A DNA stretch of 13,522 nt, from contig JAOZPF010000026.1 in assembly GCA_029932895.1 (NCBI GenBank), forward strand, positions 2,929 to 16,450, given 5' to 3'. Positions 6,570 to 13,469 of the stretch are shown here, piece after piece (the stretch's first letter is position 1; every line of letters begins with the position of its first letter). A program made the position numbers and the translations under genes. The notes beneath the pieces were generated by a model. It had not been told where the DNA came from. It saw only the letters and a list, made by a program, of their open reading frames with translations, and did not search any database. Source of the stretch: Anaerolineae bacterium (GTDB lineage Bacteria > Chloroflexota > Anaerolineae > B4-G1 > DUEL01).

Positions 6570-6707
6570 ATGGCCGATCAAATGAGCAGGTATGCAAAGA
6601 GGGGCGAATGGGCCAAGTACGAGGAGGTTCGATTGGAGGCCACGCTGCGGGAACTGCTGCGACTCTGGGTGGAGGGAGAGATCGACCCCTGGGAGGGTTC
6701 TCTGTAA
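6570..6707 (+). CDS. Small hypothetical protein (45 residues)
   Basis: I do not recognise this gene. The ORF reads M-A-D-Q-M-S-R-Y at the start and E-I-D-P-W-E-G-S-L at the end. The middle (about residues 10-37) is a charged amphipathic helix with A-K-Y-E-E-V-R-L-E-A-T-L-R-E-L-L-R-L-W. No Cys or membrane segment is present, so it is probably cytosolic. An in-frame ATG at 6534 would give 57 residues, but it lies inside the -10 box. The 6570 ATG follows GGGGGTGGAT, a passable ribosome-binding site. Support comes from a promoter upstream, high-GC third codon positions like its neighbours, and a hairpin terminator 5 nt after the stop. It could instead be the body of a small RNA. Confidence 0.5.
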   Translation: MADQMSRYAKRGEWAKYEEVRLEATLRELLRLWVEGEIDPWEGSL

Positions 6708-6711
6708 CCCA

Positions 6712-6735
6712 AAAGGCAGCCCGTCGGCTGCCTTT
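6712..6735. terminator. Bidirectional intrinsic terminator shared by small ORF and tRNA-Pro
   Basis: A perfect 10-bp stem, AAAGGCAGCC with GGCTGCCTTT, encloses a 4-nt loop (CGTC on the plus strand). Its A/T flanks supply a short U tract in both directions, somewhat better for the minus strand (TTTT). It lies 5 nt after the small ORF stop and directly after the CCA end of the tRNA, so it can terminate both converging transcripts. Confidence 0.8.
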
Positions 6736-6812
6736 GGTCGGGGCGGACGGATTCGAACCGTCGGCCTCTACAACCCCATTGTAGCGCGCTAACCGGACTG
6801 CGCCACGCCCCG
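6735..6812 (-). tRNA. tRNA-Pro (anticodon GGG), CCA encoded
   Basis: The minus-strand sequence folds as a complete cloverleaf. The acceptor CGGGGCG pairs with CGCCCCG, the D-stem GCGC with GCGC, the anticodon stem CTACA with TGTAG around loop ATGGGGT, and the T-arm GACGG-TTCGAAT-CCGTC. The anticodon GGG reads proline CCC/CCU codons. The C1-G72 pair and A73 discriminator are the usual identity features of bacterial tRNA-Pro. A73 is at 6738 and the CCA (6737-6735) is encoded; its last A merges into the terminator stem. Confidence 0.96.
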
Positions 6813-6820
6813 CAGCCGGG

Positions 6821-6849
6821 ATTATATCAGACCCGTTCCTTTTTGGCAA
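6821..6849 (-). promoter_or_regulatory. Promoter of tRNA-Pro
   Basis: TTGCCA (6849-6844), a 17-nt spacer and a perfect TATAAT (6826-6821) on the minus strand. The expected start falls within a base or two of the mature 5' end at 6812, so the 5' leader is almost absent. The -35 box overlaps that of the divergent promoter at 6843-6870. Confidence 0.75.
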
Positions 6850-6870
6850 GTTTCCCCTCTGTGCTAAAAT
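6843..6870 (+). promoter_or_regulatory. Promoter of the membrane glycosyltransferase-like operon (likely leaderless)
   Basis: TTGGCA (6843-6848), a 16-nt spacer and TAAAAT (6865-6870) with TG just upstream as an extended -10. The predicted start is 6876-6878, which coincides with the A of the first ATG (6878). No Shine-Dalgarno sequence can therefore be on the transcript if this promoter is the one used. Confidence 0.6.
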
Positions 6871-6877
6871 ACGGTTG

Positions 6878-8386
6878 ATGATCGAGAGACGAGAGTGGCG
6901 CTGGGTGGCGTGGGTTGCCCTGGTTGTGGTGGCGGTCTCGTGGCTGCCCTATCTGGTGGCCTGGGCGGTCGCGCCGCCCTCGGCTCACTTTGCCGGCATG
7001 ATCTATAACCCCCTGGATGGCCAATCCTACCTGGCCAAGATGAGGCTGGGGGCCGGGGGAACGTGGCTCTTTCACCTCCTCTATACGCCGGACCCCCCGC
7101 AGGGAGCAGCGCCGATCTTTCTCTTCCACCTCCTGCTGGGACATCTGGCTCGCTGGCTGGGTCTCTCTCTTCTGGCGGTCTACCATGGAGCGCGGACGGC
7201 GGGCGGGCTGGCGCTGCTCTTTGGCCTCTACCGGCTGGCGGCCGATTTGGTCGATGGAGTGAAGCAGCGACGGTTTCTCTTCCTGCTGACCACACTGGGG
7301 TCGGGGCTGGGGTGGTTGTCTCTCTTGTTGGGGCACCAGACTCCCGATCTGTGGGTGGCTGAAGCGTTCCCATTTCTCTCGCTGCTGACCAATGCTCACT
7401 TTCCGATCTCTCTGGCACTGATGGCCTGGGCGGCGCATTGGGGGTTGCAGGCGGGGCGAAAACCTGGGTCCGGCGCGGGGCTGGTGATGGCGATGGTTGC
7501 GCTGGGGGCCATCCAACCTTTTGGGTTGTTGCCTCTGCTGGGAGGGGTGGGGGGGGCATGGGTGGCTGACAGCCTGCGGGAGCGGCGCGTATACTGGCGA
7601 GGTGTGGCCTGGCTGGTGCTGGCGGCGTTTTTGGCCTTTCCCTATCCCCTCTACACATTCTGGGTGATCCACGCCGACCCCGTTCTGGCTGCCTGGAGCG
7701 AGCAGAACGTGACTCCCGCCCCCTCGCTGGTCAGTTGGCTGCTGGGCCTGGGTGTGCCGGGGGCGCTGGCGCTGTGGGGGAGCGTGGTGGCTATGCGGCG
7801 GGGTCGCGACAGCGATGGACTGCTTCTGGGGTGGCTGCTGGCGACGGTGGTGGGATTGGCCCTGCCGCTGAGCCTGGCCCGCCGTCTCAGCCTGGGTTTG
7901 GCGATGCCGGTGGGGCTGCTGGCCGGGCTGGGACTGTGGCGAATGGCCGCTCGGCATCGACTTTTGGGGTCGCTCCTGGTGGCACTCACCACGCTGACTC
8001 CCTTGCTCCTTCTCGCCATGGGCGTCGGTGCGGCGTTGAACCGGTACCCTATGCTCTATCTGAGCGATGGGGAGTGGGTGGCGCTAGGCTGGCTACAGGA
8101 GAACGTTCCCCGCGACACGGTTGTCCTCTGTGCGCCGGAGACCGGTCTCTTTGTGCCGGCCTGGGCTGGGCAGCGAGTGGTCTATGGTCATCCCTTTGAG
8201 ACGGTCAATGCCGAAGCCAGGCGGGCGCGGGTGGAGGCGTACTGGCGCGGCGAGCGGGACGAGACCTGGTTGGACCAGTTGGGTGTGGAATATCTCCTCT
8301 ATGGCCCACGCGAGCAGGCGTTAGGACCGCCTCCGGCGGGAGAGTTGCTCTTGGTAGCTGGGGACACGAGCGTCTACCATCGCTGA
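6878..8386 (+). CDS. Polytopic membrane protein, putative GT-C-type glycosyltransferase (paralogue 1)
   Basis: A 502-residue integral membrane protein with roughly ten hydrophobic helices. The first is at about 9-31. A long first extracytoplasmic loop carries D48-G-Q-S-Y-L-A-K-M-R, followed by G-x-W-L-F-H. A soluble C-terminal extracytoplasmic region begins at about 390 (W-V-A-L-G-W-L-Q-E-N-V, then G-H-P-F-E-T-V and G-V-E-Y-L-L-Y-G-P). GT-C enzymes use lipid-linked sugar donors outside the membrane and place a catalytic acid in this first loop, so D48 is a candidate. No biochemical identity can be claimed. The next gene is a clear paralogue. ATG 6878 is preferred over TTG 6875 because the promoter predicts a transcript starting at about 6877. 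It begins a four-gene operon. Confidence 0.8.
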   Translation: MIERREWRWVAWVALVVVAVSWLPYLVAWAVAPPSAHFAGMIYNPLDGQSYLAKMRLGAGGTWLFHLLYTPDPPQGAAPIFLFHLLLGHLARWLGLSLLAVYHGARTAGGLALLFGLYRLAADLVDGVKQRRFLFLLTTLGSGLGWLSLLLGHQTPDLWVAEAFPFLSLLTNAHFPISLALMAWAAHWGLQAGRKPGSGAGLVMAMVALGAIQPFGLLPLLGGVGGAWVADSLRERRVYWRGVAWLVLAAFLAFPYPLYTFWVIHADPVLAAWSEQNVTPAPSLVSWLLGLGVPGALALWGSVVAMRRGRDSDGLLLGWLLATVVGLALPLSLARRLSLGLAMPVGLLAGLGLWRMAARHRLLGSLLVALTTLTPLLLLAMGVGAALNRYPMLYLSDGEWVALGWLQENVPRDTVVLCAPETGLFVPAWAGQRVVYGHPFETVNAEARRARVEAYWRGERDETWLDQLGVEYLLYGPREQALGPPPAGELLLVAGDTSVYHR

Positions 8387-8407
8387 CCTCGGACCTCGGA
8401 CATTGAA
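8387..8407 (+). repeat. Heptanucleotide repeat, CCTCGGA family (three units)
   Basis: Directly after the TGA of the preceding gene come CCTCGGA, CCTCGGA and a degenerate CATTGAA, then two bases before the next ATG. The same 7-bp family recurs at 13470-13497. It fills the whole gap, so the downstream ATG at 8410 has no recognisable ribosome-binding site. Confidence 0.7.
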
Positions 8408-8409
8408 CC

Positions 8410-10059
8410 ATGATAACCAAACGTGAGTGGAGGTGGGTTCTGGCCGTCGGCGTGGTGGCGCTGGCTCTGACCTCGGTTCCCTATCTTCTGGGCATAGCTC
8501 TGCAGAGCGACCGACAACTCTTTGGCGGCTTTGTCTACGGTGTCGAGGATGGCTACTCTTACCTGGCCAAAATGCGGCAGGGGGCGGAGGGGGGCTGGCT
8601 CTTTCACATCGCCTACACTTCCGAGCCTCACCCCGGCACATTTTTCTTCCCCTTTCATCTCCTCTTGGGCAAACTGGCGTCGCTGTTGCCCGGCCCCGAC
8701 CTGACTGCCCGGATGGTCTGGACCTACCACGGGGCGCGCTTGATCCTGGGGATGTTTCTCCTGCTCACCACCTATCGCTTTCTGGCTGCGTTTACCTCCG
8801 ATGTACGAGTGCGCCGGTTGGCCTTTTCGCTGGTGACTTTTGGCGGCGGACTGGGTTGGTTGCTGATCCTGTTTGGTTATGAGAACTGGCTGGGCAGTTT
8901 TCCTCTTGACCTGATCCTGCCAGAGGGGTTTGCCTTTCTGGTGCTCTTTGCCTTCCCTCACATAGCCCTGGCACAATCGCTCTTGCTGTGGGGGGCGTTG
9001 TTCCTGTTGCGGACGTGGGGAGTAGGTGCTGAGGGGTGGGGTGCGGTTTGTGGTTCGCGCTTTGCCTGTGCCGTCTTGGCTGGCCTGTCCTGGTTGCTGA
9101 TGGGCCTTGTCGTGCCCTTTTACGTCCTGGTGGCCTGGGCAGTGACGGGTGCGGTCTGGTTGGCGCTGGCGCTGCGCCGCGTGATTGCGCACTGGGGTCG
9201 GATTCGGCTGTTGTTGCGCTCCCTTCCCTGGCAGGAGGCGGGATTAGCTGCTCTCGCCGGGCTGTTTACCCTCCCCGTCGTCATTTACAGCGCCTGGGTT
9301 TTTCTCTCCGACCCGGTCTATGCTACTTGGTCGGCGCAGAATCTCATCCTCTCCCCCAGTCCACTCCACTACCTGGCTGCCTATGGCGTGTTGTTGGTGC
9401 TGGCTGGCTTCGCCGCGCCTCGTGCCTGGCGGGACAAAGGGCCGGGGTGGGTTGCCCTGGCCTGGGTAGCCGTGGTCCCCCTTTTGGTCTATCTGCCCTT
9501 TAACCTTCAGCGGCGACTGGTAGCGGGGGTGCAGGTGCCGTTGAGTCTGCTGGCGGCCCAGGGACTGTTTGGCCTCAGATTGCGAGGGGCCTGGTTGCGC
9601 GCGGCAGCGGGCGGTTTGCTGATCGTCCTCTCGCTGACCAACGGCCTGTTGGTGGGGGAGAGTTGCGTGATGCTTCTCGGGCGACCAGCGTCAGTCTTCC
9701 GGCACGTGGACGAGGTGGCGGCGCTCGATTGGCTGGGGGGGCGGGCGGCACCCGACGATGTGATTCTATCCGCCTACGAGACCGGCAACTATTTGCCGGC
9801 GCGAGTGATGGCGCGGTCGTTCATCGGCCACGGCCCAGAGACCGTCCACCTGACCGCAAAGCGCGCGCTGGTGGCCCGCTTCTTCGACCCCGCCGTCAGC
9901 GACGGTTGGCGGCGGGACATGCTGGCCGAGTATGGCGTGGACTGGATCTTTTGGGGGCCAGCCGAGCGCGCTCTGGGTCATTTCGACCCCCGTACCGTGC
10001 TTTGGTTGGAGCCTCTCTACCAGGGTGATGGCTATACAATCCTGCGGGTGACGGAGTGA
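8410..10059 (+). CDS. Polytopic membrane protein, putative GT-C-type glycosyltransferase (paralogue 2)
   Basis: A 549-residue membrane protein homologous over its length to the gene before it. Both start with a basic/aromatic E-W-R-W stretch. The loop-1 motif is D47-G-Y-S-Y-L-A-K-M-R with G-G-W-L-F-H-I-A-Y-T, then F-H-L-L-L-G and Y-H-G-A-R-L. Late in the protein are L-P-F-N-L-Q-R-R-L (362-370), G-H-G-P-E-T-V-H (473-480) and G-V-D-W-I-F-W-G-P-A-E-R-A-L-G (509-523), each with a counterpart in paralogue 1. The extra length lies mainly around residues 155-275. The shared D-G-x-S-Y motif, the many helices and an extracytoplasmic C-terminal domain fit a GT-C-type sugar transferase, but the donor and acceptor are unknown. 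No Shine-Dalgarno sequence is evident before ATG 8410. The stop overlaps the upstream part of the following gene's leader. Confidence 0.8.
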   Translation: MITKREWRWVLAVGVVALALTSVPYLLGIALQSDRQLFGGFVYGVEDGYSYLAKMRQGAEGGWLFHIAYTSEPHPGTFFFPFHLLLGKLASLLPGPDLTARMVWTYHGARLILGMFLLLTTYRFLAAFTSDVRVRRLAFSLVTFGGGLGWLLILFGYENWLGSFPLDLILPEGFAFLVLFAFPHIALAQSLLLWGALFLLRTWGVGAEGWGAVCGSRFACAVLAGLSWLLMGLVVPFYVLVAWAVTGAVWLALALRRVIAHWGRIRLLLRSLPWQEAGLAALAGLFTLPVVIYSAWVFLSDPVYATWSAQNLILSPSPLHYLAAYGVLLVLAGFAAPRAWRDKGPGWVALAWVAVVPLLVYLPFNLQRRLVAGVQVPLSLLAAQGLFGLRLRGAWLRAAAGGLLIVLSLTNGLLVGESCVMLLGRPASVFRHVDEVAALDWLGGRAAPDDVILSAYETGNYLPARVMARSFIGHGPETVHLTAKRALVARFFDPAVSDGWRRDMLAEYGVDWIFWGPAERALGHFDPRTVLWLEPLYQGDGYTILRVTE

Positions 10060-10064
10060 CAATT

Positions 10065-12350
10065 ATGCGCCGCTCTCGTTATGCGCAATTCGCCCTTCGC
10101 AATTCGCAATTCGTGATCCTCCTCCTTCTCCCCCTCATTTTCCTCTGGCGGCCCCTCTTTGGTGGCGAGGCGCTCTTTTGGGGCACGCCCATGCTCCAGT
10201 TCGTCCCCTGGCAACGGCTGGCGGCCGGGATGTGGCGGTCGGGCCATCTGCCTTTGTGGAACCCCCTCCTTGGCTGCGGCGCGCCTCTGGCGGCCAACTA
10301 TCAGAGCGGAGCGTTTTATCCCCTTTATGGCCTGGCCCTGCTCCTTCCGCCGGAGGTAGCTTTGGGATGGAGCGTGGCTCTGCACTTGGTCCTGACCGGA
10401 TTGGGGATGTACGGTTGGGCGCGGGCGACAGGGCTGGACCGCTTCCCGGCGCTTTTATCTGGCCTGGCATTGCAGGGGTGTGGGTTCCTGGTGGCCCGGG
10501 CGGGTCTCTTCCCCAGCATCGCCGTCACTTTTCCCTGGCTCGCCCTCTGGCTTTGGCGCTCCGAGCGGTTGGTGCAGACCGGGCGGGGGCAGGACGCGCT
10601 GTGGCTGGGCGGCGTGCTTGGCCTGGGTCTTTTGGCTGGCCATGCTCAGACCGCTTTCTATGGCTTGCTTCTGCTGGCTCTTTATGTCCTCTTCCGCTGC
10701 CTGCAAGTTTGCCGCCCCTTCACTCGTTTGCTCCGGCGCCTCCTACCCTTTACGTTTGCCCTCATCCTCGGTCTGGGCATTGCGGCTATCCAACTCCTAC
10801 CTACAGCCGAACTGTTTGCCTTTTCTCAGCGGGCGGCGGGGGTGAATCGAGAAATAGGGTTGACCTACTCTTTCTGGCCCTGGCGGCTGCTCACACTGGT
10901 TGCCCCCGACCTCTTTGGCAACCCGGCGCGGGGTGGCTACTGGGGGTATGGAAACTATTGGGAGGACGCGCTCTATGCTGGGCTGCTGCCGCTCTTGTTG
11001 GCGCTGGAGGCGGTGATGGGGTTGCAGCGCGAGCACAGCCGCCGGGGTGCGGTGTTGTTCTGGGCCTCGGTTGCTGGCGGGGCGCTTTTTCTATCTCTGG
11101 GACGCAACAATCCAGCTTTCCTCTGGTTGTTCGACCATGTTCCCACCTTTGATTGGTTCCAGGCCCCCTCCCGCTGGCTGGCATTGTTCTCGGTGGCGTT
11201 GGCGGCGCTGGCTGGCATCGGCGCGCAGAATTGGCGGCGCGGCCGCGCCGACCGGCGGCGAGGTGGGTTGGGAGTGGCCCTGGGCCTGGCGATAGTGATA
11301 GGCGGGTTGGCGGCGCCGTTGCTGCTCCCTGCGATTCGCCCCTCCTTCGGCCCGGCGACAGCCCGCCTCGGCCTGACCCTGGCGGCGGCGGGTGGATTGG
11401 TCCTGGTGCGGCGAGAAGCGAGTTGGTGGCGGGTGGCAGTGGCGGGATTTCTCCTCCTCGATCTGCTGCTTGCTGGCTGGGGGTTGGCCCCTTCCATCGA
11501 CCGCCGCCTCTATGCCGGGCGGACCGCTACTAGCGAGGCACTGGCAAGTGACTCCGCCGGGGAGCGGATTTTCTGGCCCGCCGGGGGTCGCCCCGAGCCG
11601 GGCTACGATCTCAAGTTCGAGCGCTATTTCCGCTTTGACACCTTTGGCTCGCGCGACCTGGACGACTGGTGGGCGCTGCGGGAGACGTTGCTGCCGAACC
11701 TGGCAATGCTCGACGGGGTGCCGTCGGCGAACAACTTTGAGCCGTTGTTGGTGAGCTGGACCGCCGCCATGAGCCGGGTGGCCGACAGCGCGCCATCTGT
11801 TCTACGTGTGATGGGGGTCACCCATCTGGTCACCACCACCGTCAATGGCCGCACCGCTGTGACCGAGCTCTCCGGCGCATTGGGTCGGGTGTGGGTCGTC
11901 CCCACCGCCCGCGTGGTGCCACGAGAGGGGATGCTGGCAGAACTAGCCACTCCCACCTTTGACCCCGCCGCCCAGGTTCTCCTGGAATCCCCTGCCCCTC
12001 GCAATTCGCCCCTCACAATTCGCAATTCGCAATTCGCCCCTCACAATTCGCTCACCTTGCACGATGCCCCCAACCGCGTTACAATACACGCCGTTCTCGA
12101 CCGACCTGGCTACCTGGTCTTGGCTGACACCTGGTACCCCGGTTGGGAGGCCGCGGTGGATGGGGAGACCGTCCCTCTCCTGCGGGCCAATTATGCTTTC
12201 CGCGCTGTCTACCTTGAGGCGGGAGAGCATACGGTGGAGATGGTCTACCGCCCGCTCTCTGTGCGAGTCGGTGGGTGGGTCAGCCTGGTTGCGTTGACGG
12301 TGTTGGTGGGGGGATGGTTGGTGGCGTGCAGGCGGGAGCGACAGACGTGA
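10065..12350 (+). CDS. YfhO-family membrane protein (GT-C superfamily)
   Basis: A 761-residue polytopic protein. The first helix is at about 17-30. The loop after it holds P-L-W-N-P-L-L-G-C-G-A-P-L (63-75), and Y80-Q-S-G-A-F-Y-P-L follows, as in YfhO-type proteins. Many helices follow to about 480. A large extracytoplasmic C-terminal region includes D-T-W-Y-P-G-W-E-A-A-V-D-G, L-L-R-A-N-Y-A-F-R-A-V and G-E-H-T-V-E-M-V-Y-R-P (about 687-730), then a final helix. In Firmicutes YfhO proteins help glycosylate teichoic acids; the role here is inferred only as surface glycosylation. ATG 10065 has GGAG 8 nt upstream and is preferred, although an in-frame GTG at 10056 overlaps the previous stop (GTGA). 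Heptanucleotide arrays encode residues about 8-17 and 644-662. The 3' end overlaps the next gene by 4 nt. Confidence 0.87.
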   Translation: MRRSRYAQFALRNSQFVILLLLPLIFLWRPLFGGEALFWGTPMLQFVPWQRLAAGMWRSGHLPLWNPLLGCGAPLAANYQSGAFYPLYGLALLLPPEVALGWSVALHLVLTGLGMYGWARATGLDRFPALLSGLALQGCGFLVARAGLFPSIAVTFPWLALWLWRSERLVQTGRGQDALWLGGVLGLGLLAGHAQTAFYGLLLLALYVLFRCLQVCRPFTRLLRRLLPFTFALILGLGIAAIQLLPTAELFAFSQRAAGVNREIGLTYSFWPWRLLTLVAPDLFGNPARGGYWGYGNYWEDALYAGLLPLLLALEAVMGLQREHSRRGAVLFWASVAGGALFLSLGRNNPAFLWLFDHVPTFDWFQAPSRWLALFSVALAALAGIGAQNWRRGRADRRRGGLGVALGLAIVIGGLAAPLLLPAIRPSFGPATARLGLTLAAAGGLVLVRREASWWRVAVAGFLLLDLLLAGWGLAPSIDRRLYAGRTATSEALASDSAGERIFWPAGGRPEPGYDLKFERYFRFDTFGSRDLDDWWALRETLLPNLAMLDGVPSANNFEPLLVSWTAAMSRVADSAPSVLRVMGVTHLVTTTVNGRTAVTELSGALGRVWVVPTARVVPREGMLAELATPTFDPAAQVLLESPAPRNSPLTIRNSQFAPHNSLTLHDAPNRVTIHAVLDRPGYLVLADTWYPGWEAAVDGETVPLLRANYAFRAVYLEAGEHTVEMVYRPLSVRVGGWVSLVALTVLVGGWLVACRRERQT
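10086..10113 (+). repeat. Heptanucleotide array at the 5' end of the YfhO-family gene
   Basis: Four 7-bp units in exact register: CAATTCG, CCCTTCG, CAATTCG, CAATTCG. They encode Q-F-A-L-R-N-S-Q-F at the extreme N-terminus, before the first helix. The same unit family appears at 11995-12050 and 12841-12896. Confidence 0.8.
11995..12050 (+). repeat. Heptanucleotide array inside the YfhO-family gene (eight units, 56 bp)
   Basis: Eight contiguous 7-bp units: CCCCTCG, CAATTCG, CCCCTCA, CAATTCG three times, CCCCTCA, CAATTCG. They encode the stretch R-N-S-P-L-T-I-R-N-S-Q-F-A-P-H-N-S near residues 646-662. This falls between two better conserved parts of the extracytoplasmic domain, where a variable linker is expected. 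Confidence 0.9.
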
Positions 12351-13468
12351 GCAAGTGGCTGCGGCCCTGGGTAGTGGTCCTGCTGCTGGGGACGCTCTAT
12401 GTGATGTTCACCCTGGCGCGGTTTGGGGGTGCTCCCCTGGCGTTTGCCCTGGTGGGGACACGCTATGGCGAGGGGGACCCGCAGGGGACACCGGGATACG
12501 ATGGGCAGTTTGCCTACTTTATCGCCCGCGACCCGCTGGGCGGATGCCCCCAGTGTGATGTGCCGGCCTATCGTTACCAGCGTATTCTTTACCCACTGCT
12601 GGCTTGGGTGCTGGCGTTGGGATGTCCAGCCCTCGTTGGTTGGACCCTGATCCTGGTCAATCTGGTGGCGCTGACTGGGGGAACGTGGGCGACGGAGCGG
12701 CTGCTGGCATCGCGGGGTGTATCTCCCTGGTACGGACTGGTCTATGGGCTGTACGGGGGGCTGGTGGCTGGCCTGCGGCTGGACCTGGTCGGGCCGCTGG
12801 CGATGGCGCTGGTTCAGGGGGCCTTGCTCGCTTGGGACCGCTCCTCGCAATTCGCAATTCGCAACTCGCAATTCGCAACTGGCTCCTCGCTCCTCGCCCT
12901 CGCCGCCTTGACCAAAGAGACCACCCTCGTTGCCACGGCTGGCGTGTTGCTGGCCTTGGTTTTGGAACGCCGTTGGCGAGAGGCCATCGCATTGGGACTG
13001 ACCGTTGGTGTGCCGTTCGCTGTCTGGCAGGGAGTGTTGTGGGCGTGGCTGGGGCAGCCTGGAGTGGGGTCTGGTGGGGCGATGGCGACGCCGTTTGAAC
13101 TGGTCCCTTTTGGTGGATTGTGGCGGGTGGCGACGGTCGATTGGCCTACTTTCTGGCTTCTTCTTTTCATCGAGGGACCGTTGTTTCTCCTGCCGACAGC
13201 GTGGGCGCTGGTCGTATCGTTGCGCGATCTGGCGCGCCGCCGCTTCCACCCCTGGGTGACAGTGTTGCTGGCGCAGGCGGCCGTATTGCCGTTCCTGCCC
13301 TTTTCCACGTGGCGGGAGCCGCTGGCGATGGCTCGTCTGGCGAGTGGGCTCGTGGCGGCGACGTTGCTGTATGGGGCATTGCGCCGCTCTCGGCGCGTGT
13401 TGCGCTGGAGCTTGATCTGGCTGGCGACGCTGGCGTTGGTGCTCAACGAATCCGTCCTGCCGGTATAG
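12347..13468 (+). CDS. Polytopic membrane protein with Y-D-G-Q-F motif, putative GT-C-type glycosyltransferase
   Basis: A 373-residue membrane protein with about nine hydrophobic helices. After helix 1 (about 8-24) the first outer loop carries G50-Y-D52-G-Q-F-A-Y and then Y75-R-Y-Q-R-I-L-Y-P-L-L. This combination is seen in many uncharacterised bacterial surface-glycan membrane proteins, with D52 a candidate acid. L-A-A-L-T-K-E-T (185-192) is another typical segment. The start chosen is GTG 12347, which overlaps the preceding stop as GTGA and has GGGAG 8 nt upstream. The longer frame from 12275 would add a hydrophilic Gly-rich leader out of keeping with the family. A heptanucleotide array encodes residues about 166-183, at a loop between two helices. 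It is the last complete gene of the operon. Confidence 0.8.
   Translation: MSKWLRPWVVVLLLGTLYVMFTLARFGGAPLAFALVGTRYGEGDPQGTPGYDGQFAYFIARDPLGGCPQCDVPAYRYQRILYPLLAWVLALGCPALVGWTLILVNLVALTGGTWATERLLASRGVSPWYGLVYGLYGGLVAGLRLDLVGPLAMALVQGALLAWDRSSQFAIRNSQFATGSSLLALAALTKETTLVATAGVLLALVLERRWREAIALGLTVGVPFAVWQGVLWAWLGQPGVGSGGAMATPFELVPFGGLWRVATVDWPTFWLLLFIEGPLFLLPTAWALVVSLRDLARRRFHPWVTVLLAQAAVLPFLPFSTWREPLAMARLASGLVAATLLYGALRRSRRVLRWSLIWLATLALVLNESVLPV
12841..12896 (+). repeat. Heptanucleotide array inside the last membrane-protein gene (eight units, 56 bp)
   Basis: Eight 7-bp units in register: CTCCTCG, CAATTCG, CAATTCG, CAACTCG, CAATTCG, CAACTGG, CTCCTCG, CTCCTCG. They encode S-S-Q-F-A-I-R-N-S-Q-F-A-T-G-S-S between L-L-A-W-D-R and L-L-A-L-A-A-L-T-K-E-T, a short turn between two helices. 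The length equals that of the array at 11995-12050. Confidence 0.88.
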
Positions 13469-13469
13469 A

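Noticed and set aside
6735..6812. tRNA gene as an integration site for a mobile element
   Set aside because: No integrase and no duplicated tRNA 3' end was found in the window. The tRNA is followed at once by its own terminator.
6875..6877. TTG start one codon before ATG 6878
   Set aside because: ATG is directly next to it and coincides with the expected transcript start.
12275..12346. 24-codon N-terminal extension of the last membrane protein
   Set aside because: Gly/Val-rich reading of the previous gene's 3' end. The GTG at 12347 with GGGAG at 8 nt and a GTGA overlap fits better.
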